Shown here: positions 8,048 to 15,660 of the stretch, piece after piece
Layout: each line of letters begins with the position of its first letter
How positions within the stretch are numbered: the first letter of the stretch is position 1
From: Sulfurimonas sp.
Lineage (GTDB): Bacteria; Campylobacterota; Campylobacteria; Campylobacterales; Sulfurimonadaceae
Reading direction: 5' to 3'
DNA length: 35,915 nt
Assembly (NCBI GenBank): GCA_026988315.1
Contig: JALSLJ010000094.1
Span: 1 to 35,915 of the forward strand
The notes under the pieces: model-generated
Told to the model about the DNA's origin: nothing
Database searches by the model: none
The model's input: the letters and a program-made list of their open reading frames with translations, nothing else
Position numbers and translations under genes: made by a program

Positions 8048-8926
8048 ATGTTAAAGAAAGTTTTACTATTTCTAGTTGTGCTTATTTTATTTACTTCATG
8101 CACCTCTGATTATGACAAAAAACTAAAAGTCTCTGCCACCACTTGGATAGGTTATACCCCTTTATTTTACGCAAAAGAAAAGGGTTGGCTTGAGCATATA
8201 AATGTAAAACTTTTAAATGTTTCTTCATTGAGTGAAAACATGTACCTCTACAAAGCGGGTAATTCTGATGCATATGTTGGAACGCAGTATGAATACAATA
8301 TTTTAAGTAAAGCAGACCCATCACTAAAACCTATTATCCTTTTTGATAAATCAAACGGTGGCGATATTGTTATGAGCAACACCTCTATAAAATCTTTGCA
8401 AACAAGTGAAAAAATAGATGCTTATTTAGAGATGGACTCTATAAACTTTACAATGCTTAAGAGTTTTATGAAAAAGTACAACATCGACACTAAAAAAATC
8501 AACTACATCAACAAAGACCAAACTCAAATAGCTGAACTAAAATCAATTAAAAATCAAACACCAACTATAATAGTCACATATGTACCATATAACCATACAC
8601 TTAAAAAAAATGGCTTTACAAGCATTGAATCTACAAAAAACAACTTGGATTTGCTTATAGTTGATGCGATGTTTACCACTACAAAAAAATTTCATCAACA
8701 TAAAAAGCAGTTTATCGAACTAAAAAAATTTGTAAACGAAGGGGTGAAAGCTTTAGAAAAAAACCCAAAAGAGTTTTATGACACCATTAAGCCCTATATG
8801 CTAGATGTCAGCTATGATGAGTTTAAAAGCTCTTTAGATGATATAATTTGGATAAATGAAAATATACCAAAAGAGCTAAAACAGGCTATCAACAGTTCTG
8901 TTTTTCCAACAAGAGATTTACTCTAA
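8048..8926 (+). CDS. Substrate-binding lipoprotein, NMT1/TauA-like
   Basis: This 292-residue exported protein has a lipoprotein signal (MLKKVLLFLVVLILFTSC, acylated Cys at the end). After it comes a periplasmic binding protein fold of the NMT1/SsuA type: TTWIGYTPLFYAKEKGWL is the typical first strand-helix of binding proteins for aminosulfonates, nitrate, or pyrimidine precursors. The ATG at 8048 with AAGAGG upstream was preferred to the GTG at 8045. No ABC permease or ATPase gene is adjacent. The gene is followed after three bases by a membrane GGDEF-EAL protein, so the binding protein may feed a signal to c-di-GMP turnover rather than a transporter. The ligand is unknown. Confidence 0.82.
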   Translation: MLKKVLLFLVVLILFTSCTSDYDKKLKVSATTWIGYTPLFYAKEKGWLEHINVKLLNVSSLSENMYLYKAGNSDAYVGTQYEYNILSKADPSLKPIILFDKSNGGDIVMSNTSIKSLQTSEKIDAYLEMDSINFTMLKSFMKKYNIDTKKINYINKDQTQIAELKSIKNQTPTIIVTYVPYNHTLKKNGFTSIESTKNNLDLLIVDAMFTTTKKFHQHKKQFIELKKFVNEGVKALEKNPKEFYDTIKPYMLDVSYDEFKSSLDDIIWINENIPKELKQAINSSVFPTRDLL

Positions 8927-8929
8927 GCT

Positions 8930-10924
8930 ATGCAATTAAATATTCAAAAATTTACATTATTTATTATTTTCATCCTAATAAGTGTTTTATTTTCAATATT
9001 TATTTATTATTATTTAGATCAAAGAGAGAGAACCGCTTTAGTAATTTTAAAATCTATAAACACTCAGATGTCTGAAGCTAGTTATGTACTCTCTAAAAAT
9101 ATTACAAACAAAAAAAATGCAAAATCTTTTCGTCCGCTACTTGATAGAATGGCATCAAATAGTGAATTTGTTTTAGCTATTCTTATTCATGATGGCAATG
9201 ATGTACTAGTAACAACCGATCCTCGCCATAGAACTATAGAGCCTATAAATTCATTATATACTTCTAATAAAACTGCATATGTAAAACTTATGAGTGAAAA
9301 AGCGATGGAGACAAGCATAAGATACTATAAGGGGGATAAGGCAAAAAAATTACAACTACTTTTTATACTAGATAAATCAGAGATAGATTCTTACTTTTAT
9401 GAAAAACATTCAAAGTATCTAATATACTTTGGTTTTATCCCTATGCTCATTTTTCTTTTAGTTTGGTTAATAATACGCCACTTTGTAGTAAAACCATTAG
9501 AGAGGCTTCGTCAGTTTGCATATTATCAAAATGATGTTCCAAAAAGTTTTATTCTCAAAGAGCTTGAAGTTATAAGATACTCTATGGTTCAAACATTTCA
9601 AAGACTAGAGAATGAAAAAAAAGAACTCTATTCTATGGCAAGAACCGACTCTCTCAGTGGTCTAGCAAATAGAAATGCCCTCAACGAATACCTAGAAAGG
9701 CTTATCTTAAATAAATCTCGACAAAACAAAGAGTTTGCTTTTCTTTTTTTAGACTTAGATCATTTTAAAATTATCAATGATTCTTTAGGTCACAATGTTG
9801 GAGATGAACTTTTAAAAAAAGTTGCATCTATCATTGATGAAGTGCTAAGAGCAGATAGTTTTGTTGCTCGCATTGGTGGAGATGAGTTTGCCATAATTAT
9901 ACAAGAGTACAACTCCTTAATCGACTTAACAAATATTATATATAGAATTCAGAAAAATCTTTCTAAAACATGGGTTATACAAACACATCCAATCTCCATA
10001 AGCAGTAGTGTAGGTATAGCAATATTTCCAAAAGATGGAGAAGATATAGTCTCTCTTATGAAACACTCAGATATAGCTATGTATGAAGCAAAACAAGAGG
10101 GTCGAGCGAGATACCATTTCTTTACAAAAGAGCTAAACAAAAGGGTTCAAGATACAATATCACTTGAAAAAGATATGAAAAAAGCTCTAAAAGATGGGGA
10201 ATATGAGCTTTACTATCAACCAAAAGTAGATGTTATTAGTGGGAAAATCATTGGCGCTGAAGCATTGATTAGATGGATTTCCCCCTCAAAAGGAATCATC
10301 TCGCCAGATACTTTTATCCCTCTTGCTGAAGAGTGCGGCTTTATTTTAAAACTTGGTGTTTGGATTGTAGAGGAGGCTGTTAGGCAACAAAGAGTTTTTA
10401 AAGAAAAAGGGATAGATATCAAAATGTCTATAAATATATCAGCAAAACAACTCTTAATGGATGATTTCATCACTAATTTTGTCAAAATTTTAGAAAAGAA
10501 TAATGTTCATCCAAAAGATATTGATATAGAGATAACAGAATATATGTTATTGCAACAAAACAAGAAAAATTCACAAGTGCTAAAACAACTTCACGATTAT
10601 GGGGTTTCTATCTCTCTTGATGACTTTGGAACAGGCTACTCCTCTCTTTCGTACTTAAAAAAATTTCCAATAGATTACCTAAAGATAGACAAATCTTTCA
10701 TGGATGACTTTAATACCGATCAAGGCTCTATCTTTGTTGATACTATTGTAAAAATGGGGCAAACACTAAACATACAAATCATAGCGGAGGGTGTTGAACT
10801 TCAAGAGCAGATAAAATATTTGCAAGAAATAGCTTGCAATCAATACCAAGGCTATTGGTTTTCAAAACCATTGTGTGTATCAGATTTTCAAGAACTTTAT
10901 TTAAATCAAAACAATAAAAACTAA
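8930..10924 (+). CDS. Membrane GGDEF-EAL protein (c-di-GMP turnover)
   Basis: The 664-residue protein has membrane segments at about 9-29 and 163-183 enclosing a periplasmic sensor domain, then GGDEF and EAL domains in the cytoplasm. The cyclase site ARIGGDEF is intact (GGDEF 316-320). The I-site position reads RADS rather than RxxD, so product inhibition may be lost. The EAL domain keeps all expected residues: EALIRW, NISAKQL, IEITE, DDFGTGYSS, LKID, AEGVE and the YQGYWFSKP end. It may therefore make or break c-di-GMP. It starts three bases after the binding lipoprotein gene, which strongly suggests that the two work together as a ligand sensor. Confidence 0.92.
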   Translation: MQLNIQKFTLFIIFILISVLFSIFIYYYLDQRERTALVILKSINTQMSEASYVLSKNITNKKNAKSFRPLLDRMASNSEFVLAILIHDGNDVLVTTDPRHRTIEPINSLYTSNKTAYVKLMSEKAMETSIRYYKGDKAKKLQLLFILDKSEIDSYFYEKHSKYLIYFGFIPMLIFLLVWLIIRHFVVKPLERLRQFAYYQNDVPKSFILKELEVIRYSMVQTFQRLENEKKELYSMARTDSLSGLANRNALNEYLERLILNKSRQNKEFAFLFLDLDHFKIINDSLGHNVGDELLKKVASIIDEVLRADSFVARIGGDEFAIIIQEYNSLIDLTNIIYRIQKNLSKTWVIQTHPISISSSVGIAIFPKDGEDIVSLMKHSDIAMYEAKQEGRARYHFFTKELNKRVQDTISLEKDMKKALKDGEYELYYQPKVDVISGKIIGAEALIRWISPSKGIISPDTFIPLAEECGFILKLGVWIVEEAVRQQRVFKEKGIDIKMSINISAKQLLMDDFITNFVKILEKNNVHPKDIDIEITEYMLLQQNKKNSQVLKQLHDYGVSISLDDFGTGYSSLSYLKKFPIDYLKIDKSFMDDFNTDQGSIFVDTIVKMGQTLNIQIIAEGVELQEQIKYLQEIACNQYQGYWFSKPLCVSDFQELYLNQNNKN

Positions 10925-10936
10925 ATTTACTTTAGG

Positions 10937-10942
10937 TATAAT
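10937..10942 (+). promoter_or_regulatory. Candidate -10 box for moaC
   Basis: A TATAAT in the 45-base gap between the GGDEF-EAL gene and moaC lies 27 bases before the moaC ATG. It could give moaC its own transcript. The -35 region is not recognisable. Confidence 0.45.
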
Positions 10943-10969
10943 TATAAAAATTAAAATAAAGAATTATAG

Positions 10970-11440
10970 ATGAATTTAACTCATTTAGATGAAAATCAAA
11001 GACCAAAAATGGTTGATGTTTCAGATAAAAACCAAACAACAAGAGTAGCAATAGCTAGCGGTATTATAGAGATGAGCCAAGATGCTTTTGATGCTATCGT
11101 AAGTGAAAAAACTAAAAAAGGTCCAGTGCTTCAAACAGCAGTAATAGCAGCGATAATGGGTGTCAAAAAAACAAGTGAACTTATCCCAATGTGTCATCCA
11201 CTCAATCTAAGTGGGATTAACTGTGATGTGGAAGAACTCTCAAGTTTGCCTGGATTTAAACTAAGTGTTACTGCAAAATTAAGAGGACAAACAGGTGTTG
11301 AGATGGAAGCACTCACAGGTGTTAGTATTGGACTACTTACAATTTATGACATGGTAAAAGCGATAGACAAAAGTATGATAATTAAAAATGTTCAATTAGA
11401 AAAAAAATCAGGAGGTAAAAGTGGAGATTATAAACGATAG
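10970..11440 (+). CDS. moaC: Cyclic pyranopterin monophosphate synthase MoaC
   Basis: MoaC converts the MoaA product from GTP into cyclic pyranopterin monophosphate, the first stable intermediate of molybdenum cofactor synthesis. The 156-residue protein has the typical opening [16 protein letters not shown], the active-site region PMCHPLNL, the [12 protein letters not shown] segment, and the C-terminal [10 protein letters not shown] with catalytic Lys. The length is normal. The GGAGG inside its last codons (11411-11415) serves as ribosome binding site of the next gene, which overlaps by 20 bases. It lies about 2 kb from the end of the molybdoenzyme operon and 3 kb from mobA. Confidence 0.95.
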   Translation: MNLTHLDENQRPKMVDVSDKNQTTRVAIASGIIEMSQDAFDAIVSEKTKKGPVLQTAVIAAIMGVKKTSELIPMCHPLNLSGINCDVEELSSLPGFKLSVTAKLRGQTGVEMEALTGVSIGLLTIYDMVKAIDKSMIIKNVQLEKKSGGKSGDYKR

Positions 11441-11690
11441 TGAGAAAAAACTTGAACTTACTTATCCATGTGCTTGGACTTATAAACTCATAGGGCATGA
11501 AAAAGAAGCGATACAAAAAGCAATACGAGATGTAATACTAGAGAGAGAACACGATTTAGTTCACTCAAATGCTAGTAAAACGGGTAAATATGTAAGTATG
11601 AATCTTGATCTAGTTATACAAAATGAAGATGAAAGAAACTTTATATTTGCTGCTTTAAAAGCCCATCAAAATATTAAAATGGTGCTATAA
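11421..11690 (+). CDS. DUF493 / YbeD-like protein
   Basis: This 89-residue cytoplasmic protein matches the YbeD/DUF493 family (ferredoxin-like fold, often annotated as a lipoate regulatory protein, function not established). Visible family features are the [12 protein letters not shown] start segment and the [21 protein letters not shown] strand-turn-strand. The start is GTG at 11421, chosen because GGAGG lies five bases upstream and no better ATG exists. It overlaps the end of moaC by 20 bases and the end of the convergent PAS-GGDEF-EAL gene by six bases. Confidence 0.85.
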   Translation: MEIINDSEKKLELTYPCAWTYKLIGHEKEAIQKAIRDVILEREHDLVHSNASKTGKYVSMNLDLVIQNEDERNFIFAALKAHQNIKMVL

Positions 11691-13316
11691 ATCTTCTGAT
11701 GGCTTTGAAAATAGATAACCTTGAGAGAAATCTACTCCTAGCTCAACAAGTACCTCGTATATGCTTTGTGTTTCTACAAACTCTGCTATGGTCTGAATAT
11801 TCAAAGATTTTGCAAAGTGTAAGATACTCTCAACTGTAATTCTTTGCGTTATGTCTGTATCAATATTTTCAATTAAAGAACCATCTATTTTTATATAATC
11901 GACATTCAATTTTGAGAGATAACTAAAATTAGAATAGCCTGTCCCAAAATCATCTATAGCTATCTGACATCCAAACTTTTTAATCTCTTTTATAAATACT
12001 ATCAATTCATCGAAATTTTCAATCCCTTCCGATTCAACTATCTCTAAAACAACTCTGTCTCCACATTTATGCGCTATAAGGTTATCTACCAATACCTTTT
12101 TCGTTGCATCAGACTCTATATCTTGGATGCAAAGGTTAATGGAAAATTTATAGTTTAAATTTGAAAACTTTTGAAATGCTTTTATAATCATAATTTGAGT
12201 TAATTTATCGTAAAGTTTAGCTTTTTTTGAATGTTCTAAAAAGAAATATGGAGAAACTATTGAGCCATCTTCATTTTTAAGACGAATAAGTGCTTCATAT
12301 TTTACAATTTTTTTAGTTTTATTATCAACTATTCCTTGATAATATGGGATAAATCTATCTTCTTCTAGGGCATGCTTGATAGTATGAATAATTTCTATAT
12401 TTTCTTTTGTTTTATTGTGCAAAGATTTTTCATCATTGTAAAACACTACTTTTTTATTACTAATTTTACTCTCTTTTATAGCTATATGTGAAAGTTTATA
12501 TACTACATCATTTTTTGCATACGCAACACCGCAAGAAACTAAGGTAGAAATTTCATTGCTTTTAATAAGAAATTTTTTACTCTCTAAATTAGCGATAAGT
12601 TTGTGTATATCAAATCTCAGCTCTTCGTTTAGCTCTTTTTTTGGACATAAAACAGCAAATTCATCACCCGATATTCTATACAATGATGAACTTTCTTCGG
12701 TATTGATGTTTCTAGAAAACTGTTTCAAAAGACTATCGCCAACATCATATCCGAAGTAACTATTGATATCTGAAAACCTATCTATGTTGATTAGGAGCAA
12801 AACACTATAATCATCAACTAGTGATAGGTCATGGATGAGAGCCTCTCTATTTCTTAACCTAGTAAGCTTATCTTTATATTGGTGTTTTATAATATTTTCT
12901 TTTTCTACAAGCTCCGTCACATCTGTTCTAGCTGCAATATATTCTACTATCTCTTTAGTATCATTTAAAATAGGCATAATGACTGACTTAACATAATAAG
13001 CTTTACCAGTTTTAGCAATATTTTTTATTGTACCTTTCCATATTTTTTTATCTTTAATGGTGTTCCACATATTTTTATAGATATGACTATGATTATTGAG
13101 ATCTCGTATGATGTTGTGAGTTTTACCGAGTAGTTCTTCTCTTTTATATCCAGAAATTTCACAAAAAGTATCATTCACATAAATAATTACACCCTTTGCA
13201 TCTGTTTTTGAAACTATAGCGCTTTCATCCAATATCTCTTTGTATTGGTTTAATAGGTTTATGCTAGAACTGTAATCAGCAGTAGAGGTTTTATTGTGTG
13301 TATCGTTTTTCAACAT
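11685..13316 (-). CDS. PAS-GGDEF-EAL protein, probable c-di-GMP phosphodiesterase
   Basis: The 543-residue soluble protein has a PAS domain (about residues 25-140, with the TDAKGVIIYVNDTFCEISGY core and a following PAC region), a GGDEF domain and an EAL domain. The GGDEF site reads RISGDEF, with Ser for the first Gly, so cyclase activity is probably weak or lost. The EAL domain is complete: EALIRL, SINLC, LEIVESE, DDFGTGYS, IKID, AEFVE and the SQGYLFSKP end, so it should hydrolyse c-di-GMP. The PAS domain resembles aerotaxis-type PAS domains, suggesting redox or oxygen sensing. GGAGGGG precedes the ATG. It lies 58 bases downstream of the ferredoxin gene of the molybdoenzyme operon, on the same strand. 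Confidence 0.9.
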   Translation of the reverse strand: MLKNDTHNKTSTADYSSSINLLNQYKEILDESAIVSKTDAKGVIIYVNDTFCEISGYKREELLGKTHNIIRDLNNHSHIYKNMWNTIKDKKIWKGTIKNIAKTGKAYYVKSVIMPILNDTKEIVEYIAARTDVTELVEKENIIKHQYKDKLTRLRNREALIHDLSLVDDYSVLLLINIDRFSDINSYFGYDVGDSLLKQFSRNINTEESSSLYRISGDEFAVLCPKKELNEELRFDIHKLIANLESKKFLIKSNEISTLVSCGVAYAKNDVVYKLSHIAIKESKISNKKVVFYNDEKSLHNKTKENIEIIHTIKHALEEDRFIPYYQGIVDNKTKKIVKYEALIRLKNEDGSIVSPYFFLEHSKKAKLYDKLTQIMIIKAFQKFSNLNYKFSINLCIQDIESDATKKVLVDNLIAHKCGDRVVLEIVESEGIENFDELIVFIKEIKKFGCQIAIDDFGTGYSNFSYLSKLNVDYIKIDGSLIENIDTDITQRITVESILHFAKSLNIQTIAEFVETQSIYEVLVELGVDFSQGYLFSKPSEDL

Positions 13317-13355
13317 TGATAATTACCCCTCCTTTTTACCGTACAGTTTCAAAAT

Positions 13356-13369
13356 ATTATACCATTATA
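13356..13369 (-). promoter_or_regulatory. Two candidate -10 boxes before the PAS-GGDEF-EAL gene
   Basis: On the minus strand TATAAT occurs twice, at 13369-13364 and 13361-13356, in the 58-base gap after the ferredoxin stop. No clear -35 box is seen. They allow separate transcription of the PAS-GGDEF-EAL gene. Confidence 0.4.
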
Positions 13370-13374
13370 TCTAG

Positions 13375-14463
13375 TTACATATCTTTTTGAAGGGTAAATA
13401 TATGTGCAAAATCTTCTCTAAAATCGGCACATCTATCACAAATAGGATCCCCACCGCGATATGGGTATGGACATCTACACTCACTACACATCACCATCTC
13501 ATAATGGACTAACTCAACCCCTCTATCAAAAGCAACATCTACCAAATCAATTCCCTTAGCAGTTTTTATTGCATCTGTTTTACATATATGATCACATATC
13601 CCACAGGCTATACAATTGCCCACATTAAAATTTATCCCTTGTTTATCAGAGGTGTGTAAAAGAGCTTCTGTTGGACAAAAATTTATACAGTCACCACAAT
13701 TTGTGCAATCTTTAAAACTTATCTCTTTTTTAGCAAATATATCAAAATTTGTTGCATGGGATGTAAATGATACTTTTGATATATTTTCTTTTAAAGCTTG
13801 TTTTAGATGTAAAAATTTTAAAGGAAGCCCATTTTTGTTTGGATCTTTTTGATACTCTAGTGTCATTGATAATGATTTCTCATCCTCTTCAATAGCATCT
13901 TTTACTTTTGAAAAAGCTGCTTTAAATAAAGCTCTTTTTGGGTTTTCTTCCTCTGTTGTCTCTTCAATAATGACAACACCATCTTTTAAGCCACAATCAC
14001 TTAGAAATATATTTGTCTTGTTTATTTCATCTCGGATAAAACTTGCAACTTTTTTATCTTTGTTTAATGAGCACTCTTGACAATGTGACATGTCGCAGGC
14101 AGGCATCTGCTCTGAACTAAGTGCCATTGTGATGTAGTGGTGTGCATCAAAAGCACCTAAACAAGCTGTCGTTTTTTTACAAGATAAAAGCTTCTCTTGA
14201 GTATCCTTAAAGCTTACTGTATATGCATTTGGATCAAAAGAGGTTATGCTTAAAGCTTCTGTTGGACAACTCCCTATACATGCACTACACTCAATACATT
14301 CATTTGAAAAAAGTGTTAATTTATCTCTTACTATATGAAAAGCATCCTCTGGACAAATCTCAACACAAAGTTGACACTCATGATGATAATAATCATTTCT
14401 TATACAATTAGTTCCAGAGTATGAAAAAAGTTCACTTTTTTGTATAAATGAAAAATCACTCAC
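13375..14463 (-). CDS. Cytoplasmic polyferredoxin with C-terminal CxxC pairs
   Basis: This 362-residue protein has no signal peptide. The N-terminal part carries two ferredoxin-type sites: ECQLCVEICP (Cys30, 33, 37, with Cys20 as possible fourth ligand) and ECIECSACIGSCP (Cys56, 59, 62, 66). After a variable middle with extra cysteines (CDMSHCQEC) come two more, DCTNCGDCINFCP and NCIACGICDHICK. The C-terminus has MCSECRCPYP...ICDRC, like a small zinc or rubredoxin-like knuckle. The start is GTG at 14463, with GAGGAG seven bases upstream, one base beyond the TorD-like stop, so the two are translationally linked. It may donate electrons to, or help mature, the molybdoenzyme. The exact role is unknown. 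Confidence 0.85.
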   Translation of the reverse strand: MSDFSFIQKSELFSYSGTNCIRNDYYHHECQLCVEICPEDAFHIVRDKLTLFSNECIECSACIGSCPTEALSITSFDPNAYTVSFKDTQEKLLSCKKTTACLGAFDAHHYITMALSSEQMPACDMSHCQECSLNKDKKVASFIRDEINKTNIFLSDCGLKDGVVIIEETTEEENPKRALFKAAFSKVKDAIEEDEKSLSMTLEYQKDPNKNGLPLKFLHLKQALKENISKVSFTSHATNFDIFAKKEISFKDCTNCGDCINFCPTEALLHTSDKQGINFNVGNCIACGICDHICKTDAIKTAKGIDLVDVAFDRGVELVHYEMVMCSECRCPYPYRGGDPICDRCADFREDFAHIFTLQKDM

Positions 14464-14464
14464 C

Positions 14465-15031
14465 TTAACGCTCCTCTAAAGCACAACAGTAATCAAAATC
14501 TGCCACAATAAACTCAACAATAAAATCACATATATCTCTGTAAAATGGTGTCAATGCCATACTCTTCATCCCAAGCATATACGGAACAACCCAGTTAAAA
14601 ATATGCTCTTTTAAAAAGTCGTATTGTGGTTTTTGCTCATCTCTAAAGATAAGTGTTTGCATAAAAGCAAATTCTATAGAGAGATGATCTGGTGCCATCA
14701 GTTCTGTTTGATCCATATTTAGCTCAAACCCGTGCCTGTAATAAAAATTCATTACTGGGTTTTGCAACCCAACAAGAGTTTCATTTTTAGCATCGAGAAC
14801 AAATGATTCCACTGCTTGTGTATTGATTACAAACATGGAAGAAAAATCCTCATTTAATGCATCAAAAATTGCATTATCATCATTTTCACTAAACCACTTT
14901 GTTGTTTCTTCGCCAAGCAATTCTAAAAGCTCACTATTGGCTCTTAGATCACTTATATATCTTCTATCAATTGTATCCGCCATTGTTCTTGAAAGAAATG
15001 CGTAGATATAGAGTCTATACTCTTTGTTCAT
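14465..15031 (-). CDS. TorD-family molybdoenzyme chaperone
   Basis: TorD-like proteins bind the Tat signal peptide of a molybdoenzyme and hold it until cofactor insertion is complete. The 188-residue all-helical cytoplasmic protein has the family signature MAPDHLSIEFAFMQTL (usual form E-PDHL-xEL-FM) and the expected length. It sits in the same operon as the Tat-exported catalytic subunit at 17998-20898, its probable client. The ATG at 15031 is preceded by a weak AGG. A 100-base gap with a hairpin separates it from the lipoprotein gene, and the polyferredoxin gene follows at once. Confidence 0.9.
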   Translation of the reverse strand: MNKEYRLYIYAFLSRTMADTIDRRYISDLRANSELLELLGEETTKWFSENDDNAIFDALNEDFSSMFVINTQAVESFVLDAKNETLVGLQNPVMNFYYRHGFELNMDQTELMAPDHLSIEFAFMQTLIFRDEQKPQYDFLKEHIFNWVVPYMLGMKSMALTPFYRDICDFIVEFIVADFDYCCALEER

Positions 15032-15108
15032 ATTATTGCCTAATTATAAATTTATGTGATTGGAGGGTTTTTTATTATAACTTTACTTAAATTTATAATA
15101 AAAACACC

Positions 15109-15132
15109 TCTTAAAGCCAAAAGGCTTTAAGA
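15109..15132 (-). terminator. Hairpin directly after the lipoprotein stop
   Basis: TCTTAAAGCC and GGCTTTAAGA form a perfect 10-bp stem with a four-base loop, starting right after the lipoprotein stop codon. On the transcribed strand it is followed by GGTGTTTTTA, a modest T run. It may be a leaky terminator or an RNA-stabilising element that lowers expression of the chaperone and ferredoxin relative to the enzyme subunits. Confidence 0.65.
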
Positions 15133-15660
15133 TTATAAACAGCCTTTAAAGAAAGACTTTTTAGGTGGTGGTGGAGCTTGAAACTCACTTGCGTATATCG
15201 TATTTGTTGCTTTATCGTACTCGCCGATAATTGTAACATCATTACGATTTATACCCATATCAATATCTTGAGCAGGAACAGCAGATGTTTCTATGTTGTA
15301 AGTATGCCCCTCTTTATGCAGATAGAGTACAATTTGTACATCACCAAACACGCCTGGTTCAAACTCTTTATAACATCCATCACTACCACAAATATAGTTT
15401 TCCAAATAGCAATCCGTAAAAGCACCAGACGCAGCACAGGTATCTATTGTTAAAAAGCCTTGCTTTTCAATAGGCACCAATTTTCCAGAAGCTTTTGCAA
15501 CAACTTTCGCTTCTGCATCCAGTTCAACTTTTGTTTTAGGTTTTTCAACACTAGGCTGTGCTGAACCACATCCACTAAAACCAAGCATTAGCCCAAGAGC
15601 TAATACTAAAGAGAGCAAAGTAATATTTCTCACCCTAAAGGCATTTATTTCACTGCGCAT
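15133..15660 (-). CDS. Cysteine-containing lipoprotein of the molybdoenzyme operon
   Basis: This 175-residue exported protein has a lipoprotein signal: a basic start, a hydrophobic run, and the lipobox GFSGC near residue 31. The mature part has six cysteines (DTCAAS, TDCYLEN, YICGSDGCYKEF and a C-terminal KGC), perhaps forming disulfides or binding metal, and a proline-rich APPPPKK tail. The ATG at 15660 was chosen because GGAGG lies six bases before it; a TTG two codons upstream is less likely. It overlaps the end of the gamma-subunit gene by 11 bases. I do not recognise the family. Position suggests a membrane-anchored periplasmic partner of the enzyme. Confidence 0.82.
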   Translation of the reverse strand: MRSEINAFRVRNITLLSLVLALGLMLGFSGCGSAQPSVEKPKTKVELDAEAKVVAKASGKLVPIEKQGFLTIDTCAASGAFTDCYLENYICGSDGCYKEFEPGVFGDVQIVLYLHKEGHTYNIETSAVPAQDIDMGINRNDVTIIGEYDKATNTIYASEFQAPPPPKKSFFKGCL

